This document shows, in pieces, positions 22,522-22,983 of a stretch of DNA of 22,983 bases. The notes under the pieces were generated by a model, which was given only the letters and a program-made list of their open reading frames with translations, had not been told where the DNA came from and did no database searches. A program made the position numbers and the translations under genes. Numbering within the stretch: position 1 is the stretch's first letter; each line of letters opens with the position of its first letter. Origin of the DNA: Bacteroidales bacterium (GTDB taxonomy: Bacteria; Bacteroidota; Bacteroidia; Bacteroidales; WCHB1-69); assembly GCA_031266895.1 (NCBI GenBank), contig JAISAD010000147.1, positions 1 to 22,983 of the forward strand, written 5' to 3'.

Positions 22522-22983
22522 TATTTTGCAATTTTTCTCTTTCGCACGCCCTTAATGACCAGATACCCCACAAACAAAATTCCCAATCCGAGCAGTCCCC
22601 ATGAGATTTCGTGGCTGTAGCGATCAATCAAATCTTTTTGTCCGTGAGCAGCATAACCGAGCAGCGCGAGTATAACATTCCAAATAAATGCGCCCAAAGT
22701 GGTAAACGCAATAAAAAGAACCATCTTCATTTTGGCTAACCCGGCCGGAATGGAAATCAGCTGGCGGATTACCGGCACTAAACGCCCAATCAGCGTAGAA
22801 CTGATGCCATGCGCTATAAAATAATCTTCAGCCTTTTTAATTTTTGCGCCATTCAGCATCAGGAGATGTCCAGCCCTGCTATCGGCAAACCAGTAGATGG
22901 CGGGACGGCCTAAAAAAACAGCCAGACAGTAATTGATGAGCGCCCCGACAAGCGCCCCTAATGTAGAAAACAGAACCACAATA
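22521..22983 (-). CDS. DedA-family membrane protein (5' partial)
   Basis: The frame runs off the right edge, so the N-terminus is missing; 153 codons plus stop are present and whole family members have about 200 residues. Visible features typical of DedA/SNARE-associated proteins are TLGALVGALINYCLAVFLGR near the start, the amphipathic FIAHGISSTLIGRLVPVIRQLISIPAGLAKM segment with the conserved RLVPVIR arginines, and the FTTLGAFIWNVILALLGYAAH helix, followed by a last helix and a basic RKRKIAK tail. These inner-membrane proteins are linked to lipid flipping (including undecaprenyl phosphate recycling) and proton-dependent envelope homeostasis. Its stop abuts promoter segment B of the next gene. 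Confidence 0.9.
   Translation of the reverse strand, partial: IVVLFSTLGALVGALINYCLAVFLGRPAIYWFADSRAGHLLMLNGAKIKKAEDYFIAHGISSTLIGRLVPVIRQLISIPAGLAKMKMVLFIAFTTLGAFIWNVILALLGYAAHGQKDLIDRYSHEISWGLLGLGILFVGYLVIKGVRKRKIAK

Overview
The window comes from a Bacteroidota chromosome, most likely order Bacteroidales. The evidence is the repeated TAnnTTTG -7 promoter boxes, few recognisable Shine-Dalgarno sequences, a protein with a type IX secretion (T9SS) C-terminal sorting domain, a BACON domain, a Porin_10-type outer-membrane protein, and an hmuSTUV haem-utilisation gene set as in Porphyromonas and Bacteroides. The genus cannot be fixed from the sequence.

Layout. (1) 1-2755, plus strand: the 3' part of an MMPL exporter/lysophospholipid acyltransferase/methyltransferase-like fusion, then a class III PLP aminotransferase. 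(2) 2779-4680, minus: a DUF4199-like membrane protein and a polyprenyl-phosphate-type family 2 glycosyltransferase, divergent from (3) 4819-8813, plus: an AraC-type regulator, then recA, a TPR lipoprotein gene and ruvB. The last three are joined by ATGA start/stop overlaps. Two hairpin terminators separate ruvB from (4) 8930-14777, minus: a compact hmuS-T-U-V operon. HmuS is a membrane-anchored CobN-like (de)chelatase, and U and V resemble a TolQ/ExbB-type energising pair. A Fur-box-like palindrome lies between hmuS and (5) 15027-16967, plus: a Porin_10-like outer-membrane barrel. (6) 17098-17221 is a 124-bp intergenic element made of five exact 22-bp palindromic units between 7-bp inverted termini. 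(7) 17269-22425, minus: a large T9SS-exported M64-type metallopeptidase, and an AT-rich pair encoding a small lipoprotein and an astacin-like (M12A) metallopeptidase lipoprotein. (8) At the edge, the 3' part of a DedA-family membrane protein.

Functional themes are envelope lipid/glycan modification, recombination and Holliday-junction repair, anaerobic haem or tetrapyrrole use, and secreted proteolysis. The most notable observations are these: a near-identical 47-bp promoter segment upstream of both secreted metallopeptidase genes (41/47 identical, all differences transitions); the regularly built 22-bp palindrome array; the candidate Fur operator at the hmuS/porin junction with no hmuY or hmuR nearby; and the cut-short methyltransferase domain at the end of the first gene. 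No rRNA, tRNA, CRISPR array, insertion sequence or prophage gene was recognised.
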